Assembly: GCA_963575745.1 (NCBI GenBank)
Contig: CAUYUJ010019604.1
Location: forward strand, 668,776 to 732,775
Direction: 5' to 3'
DNA from: Prorocentrum cordatum
Taxonomy: Eukaryota; Sar; Dinophyceae; Prorocentrales; Prorocentraceae
Length of the DNA stretch: 64,000 nt
Shown one piece after another: positions 60,977 through 64,000 of the stretch (its first letter is position 1; every line of letters begins with the position of its first letter). The position numbers were made by a program, and so were the translations under genes. The notes under the pieces are model-generated. The model saw only the letters and a program-made list of their open reading frames with translations. It was not told where the DNA came from and ran no database searches.

Positions 60977-63900
60977 ATGCAATCTCCAATCGTTAGTCCA
61001 GTTGTTTCTTCACGATTGTCGCTCAGAAGAGCGGGGCACGATAAACGGCGAGATCAGAACAAGTTGCCAAAAGTGTTCTTGGCTGTTGCTGGAGACGAAT
61101 CTATGTTGGGCGCTTTCCTTCTTTCTCACGTGTGTGAGATTATGGGTTCTGGCCAGCTTGCAGCTGTCGTGGCAGCGCGGTGCGCGCTGGTATCGCCCTT
61201 CCCGACCACAAAGGCGTCGTCGCAGTTCATGGGCCTCGTGTATAAGTTTGTTCCAGATGTGGAAGCAGATGTACGCTGCGCTCCCGCGCAGATTGGGTCA
61301 ACTCTAAATGGGCACTTCAGTGCGTTCGCTCGCGCGTCGCGGCGGGCGCGGAAACTTGATCAAGACGCCGATGTTGCATTCAAGAGCGGGAGTCCGCCTC
61401 AGCATTTCAACATTGAACGCGCGTATGTGTTGAGCATCGGCGTGGTAGCCGACAAACTATCACAGATCCAAGACGTGGTCCCTTTGGTGTGTGAGGAGTC
61501 AGGCGTGCTCGAGGACGCCGCCGCGGCCCCTCCTGAGGCCCGCGCTGTGGCGCGCCATGTGTCTGCGGGCTCCGCGGCGCCCACAGCTCCGCATCATGTG
61601 TCTGCGGGCTCCGCACATGCTGCGCTTCGTCACCTAGACAGCATTGGTCGAGCGAGGTCGGGCGGCTTCGTCACGCACGCGTTCGACCCCTTCTACCTCA
61701 TGGCCGCTCTCCAGTTGAAGAGCCAGACGAAGCCTGGTAGGCCCCTGAGGTCTGTATTGCACTATGCTGCCCCGATGACCAGGGCCAGAGCAGCCAGTTG
61801 CAGCATGGATTCAAGGAGTGCGCGTTGCCAACGGAGTCGACTATGCGCGAGGCGCGCGTTCAGTTTGACTTCCTTTCTTCTGGGTACTTGGGATCAAGAC
61901 AGAATGATTTCGCCAACTGGATCTACCTGAACCCCGACAGCTCGCCGCAATTGGGCTGGAATTGGTTGGTGGTTCGTGAAGATAAGTTCTCTTGGCCTAA
62001 AGATGAGAGTCTCGAGGCGACCATGGCTTCGAACTTCAACTCCAAGGTGCAGTCTCGGACGCGCCGTTTGTCAACGATCGGGCGAGGCCACGGCGCGGCT
62101 ATATTCAAGTCGGTGAGCCTTGCGACGCTGCGCAGGTGCGAATGTTACAGCATCGAGGGCTTCGACAAGTTTAGGTCTGAGGTGAATGGAATTTGCACGG
62201 ACCAAGGAGTTGAGTCAGCCGTTGTTGATATTGACACTCTTGCACCCAAGGGTGGTCGCAGCGAGAACTACTCAGACGATCGTGCTCGCATGTATCCGAA
62301 CGCGTTGAGCACGCCAGAATCGCTGCACATCACGTTCAATGCGTTGCAGCATGTCGTTGAGAAGTTGCCGCGTCACAAAAGTTTCATTGCAGATTTACGG
62401 AACATAGAGAATTTTCTGGCTGATCGATCTCTGAGGCGGATGTTCATCAACACGTGCCTCGACGATTCTTTCAAATCCAAATTCGACCATTATTCAATTG
62501 TGCACATCAGCTGGCGGTGGGAAGTCCTTGTCGAGGGGCTAACTGAATTGATCCCTCGCTTCTCCATTTTGAAAGGTCGTTTCGACTTGGGTAAAATGAC
62601 AGCTTCTCCAGAACGACAGGCGAAGACACATGTGATAGACGATGCGTACGCTTAATTGCAGGTGCCGCGCTTCTTAGAATTCTGTATGATGGTGAAGACT
62701 AGTGGCAAGACGCTTGAACGGTTTGCGAGTCGCCTCGAGGGTTGCGAATGTCACGCCAGTCTATGGAAGTCCCATTGCAACCACAAGAAGAAGGTCAGGC
62801 CAGGCAGCTGGAACGAGACACCGGTTTCGCACACTGCTTCATGAAGGGGCGGCAAGCATCGTGGTGGTTTGCCGTCGGGCTGGACAATTGCTTGGATGAG
62901 CTGAAGAAGTGTGACTCTGACGAGCTGCAACTGGCCATGGGCAAGCTCGACTGCGAGGCGCGGGCGCAAATCGTTCGGCTCCAGACCCAATTGGCGGATT
63001 CGTTGGTCGAAAAAGCTGTCTGAGAAGTTCGCGTTCAAGGACGTGTTCCCACATGCGGCGCTGAAGATCTACATGTGCGAAATTCCTGGTGGGAACTTGT
63101 ATATGGCTAGAGTGGACGCGGCAGATTGTGCGCAGCAGTGCGATTCAGCAGTGGAGGCGGGTCGGGGGCATCTGCTCCACCGAGTCGCGCACTTACTTCT
63201 GCGACCTGGCACTCAGCGCAGGAGTGAGCTTATTCAGTTCGCCAACGGGGCAGGGCAAAGCTTGCGGGACTTCACGCACCTCCACTTCATGATTATGAGG
63301 TATACTATGATCCCGATCGTCGGGAGGAGAGTAGAGGGGGCCCATGCCATCATCAGGCGCCTCGGCCTCATCGCGAAGAGCATGTCGCCTTCTTGTATAT
63401 CTGCTGCCAACTCCGAGCCTGAGCACCCGCGGTGGGATGACGATCCAGGGTTCAAGCGGTATTGCCAATCGAACAGGAGTTCGAAATCTCTTCCGAACGA
63501 CTTGTCGAGCCTAGTTGTGCCAGAGGATGAGTTGAAACAAATGAGTAGGAAACAACAGATCGACAGAGTTCACCAATGCGACCTTGCATCTGAGTTCAAG
63601 GGCCTCAGTGTAGAAAGGCAACCCCATGACACGTGGAAGGTGCTAACTCAACACCTACGTAGTGTGCATCCAGGCTTGCCAGATTCTTGGAAGATCGCCA
63701 ACGCATATTTGAAAGAGAAGCTTTGCTCTGGTAGCATATCTTCCTTACCGGCGGACATTTACAGCGGACATTTACAATCTTGCTCTGGTTGATCATGGGC
63801 CCGCTGCAACCGATATCGCTGCGGTAAACCCTCGGGGAGAATCCATTGCTATTATCGGCTGTAAGCCCAGCGAGTTCAAGTTCAATGCGGTGGACTCTGT

Positions 63901-64000
63901 TACTCTTTTTGAGGTCGTGAATCCCTGGCCCGAGAAGCGTAAACATCTTGCGTTATATCATATAGTCGAATGGGGCGACCGCGTCAACGTCAGGAGGCGC
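60977..64000 (+). pseudogene. Intronless retrocopied gene, broken, runs off the window
   Basis: Starts at ATG 60977 behind the relict leader. Frame 2 runs to about 61790 (KVFLAVAGDESMLGAFLLSH, FNIERAYVLSIGVVADKLSQ). Then frame 1 takes over (DFLSSGYLGSRQNDFANWIY, HITFNALQHVVEKLPRH) to TAA 62653 and continues with VPRFLEFCMMVKTSGKTLER. Frame 0 follows at about 62830-63020 (MKGRQASWWFAVGLDNCLDE), then frame 1 again (FAFKDVFPHAALKIYMCEIP, RVEGAHAIIRRLGLIAKSMS) until a 13-bp duplication at 63751 shifts it to frame 2, open to the window end (NLALVDHGPAATDIAAVNPR, FEVVNPWPEKRKHLALYHI). About 1000 codons with no introns. The VEGAHAIIRR helix resembles a multicopy family I recall from dinoflagellates, and faintly the catalytic-Glu helix of DDE transposases; function unknown. 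Confidence 0.65.
63751..63776 (+). repeat. 13-bp tandem duplication causing a frameshift
   Basis: GCGGACATTTACA occurs twice in direct succession (63751-63763 and 63764-63776). Removing one copy would keep the upstream frame 1 in phase with the open frame 2 that follows, so this duplication is the lesion that breaks the gene here. Confidence 0.85.

Overview
Organism. The window looks like nuclear DNA of a dinoflagellate. The evidence is a near-match to the dinoflagellate trans-spliced leader at 60946-60966, retroelements whose Gag, integrase and reverse transcriptase fit dinoflagellate Ty1/copia and LINE types, relics of gene families that I recall as multicopy in dinoflagellate genomes, very high GC in many stretches, and a great deal of tandem repeat. 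I see no bacterial operons, no rRNA or tRNA genes and no CRISPR array. The species cannot be named from this.

Layout. 1-5.2 kb: small repeats, one possible terminal exon, a strong hairpin (1470-1511), and a broken copy of a dinoflagellate multicopy protein family (2786-5241). 5.3-14.7 kb: almost only simple repeats and GC-rich DNA (degenerate CTC/TTC tract, 73-bp minisatellite, CTGAGG array, CGT-rich tract). 13.15-23.6 kb: two inverted copies of one composite repeat module (13153-14668 and 22315-23608) flank about 7.6 kb made mostly of an 11-bp-periodic satellite. 23.6-28.6 kb: minisatellites, one possible plus-strand exon, a minus-strand coiled-coil ORF and degenerate telomere-like repeats whose polarity flips near 27330.

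28.6-37.5 kb: an almost complete Ty1/copia LTR retrotransposon with 155/147-bp LTRs, a GGATG target duplication, primer-binding and polypurine sites, Gag, protease, integrase, reverse transcriptase and RNase H. It sits inside the telomere-like repeat. Between protease and integrase it carries an extra domain that looks like a cytosine-C5 methyltransferase-type Rossmann fold. 39.8-45.1 kb: a LINE (endonuclease, RT, zinc knuckle, RNase H) with a tandem duplication at its 5' end and a frameshift before RNase H. About 46.0-56.1 kb: a second, heavily decayed copia element of another lineage, with Gag, CCCH fingers, protease, integrase, RT and RNase H in order but in shifting frames. 57.4-60.9 kb: unrecognised broken coding sequence, one part resembling a J-domain. 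60.9-64 kb: an intronless broken gene directly behind a relict spliced leader, so probably a retrocopied mRNA; it runs off the window.

Overall the window is a graveyard of reverse-transcribed sequence plus satellites. The best candidates for something new are the copia element with the methyltransferase-like domain, the spliced-leader retrocopy, and the inverted satellite modules. Many long ORFs here are only stop-free translations of repeats with periods divisible by three, or of GC-rich DNA, and are not annotated. Domain names rest on motif reading by eye and memory of families; no database search was run.
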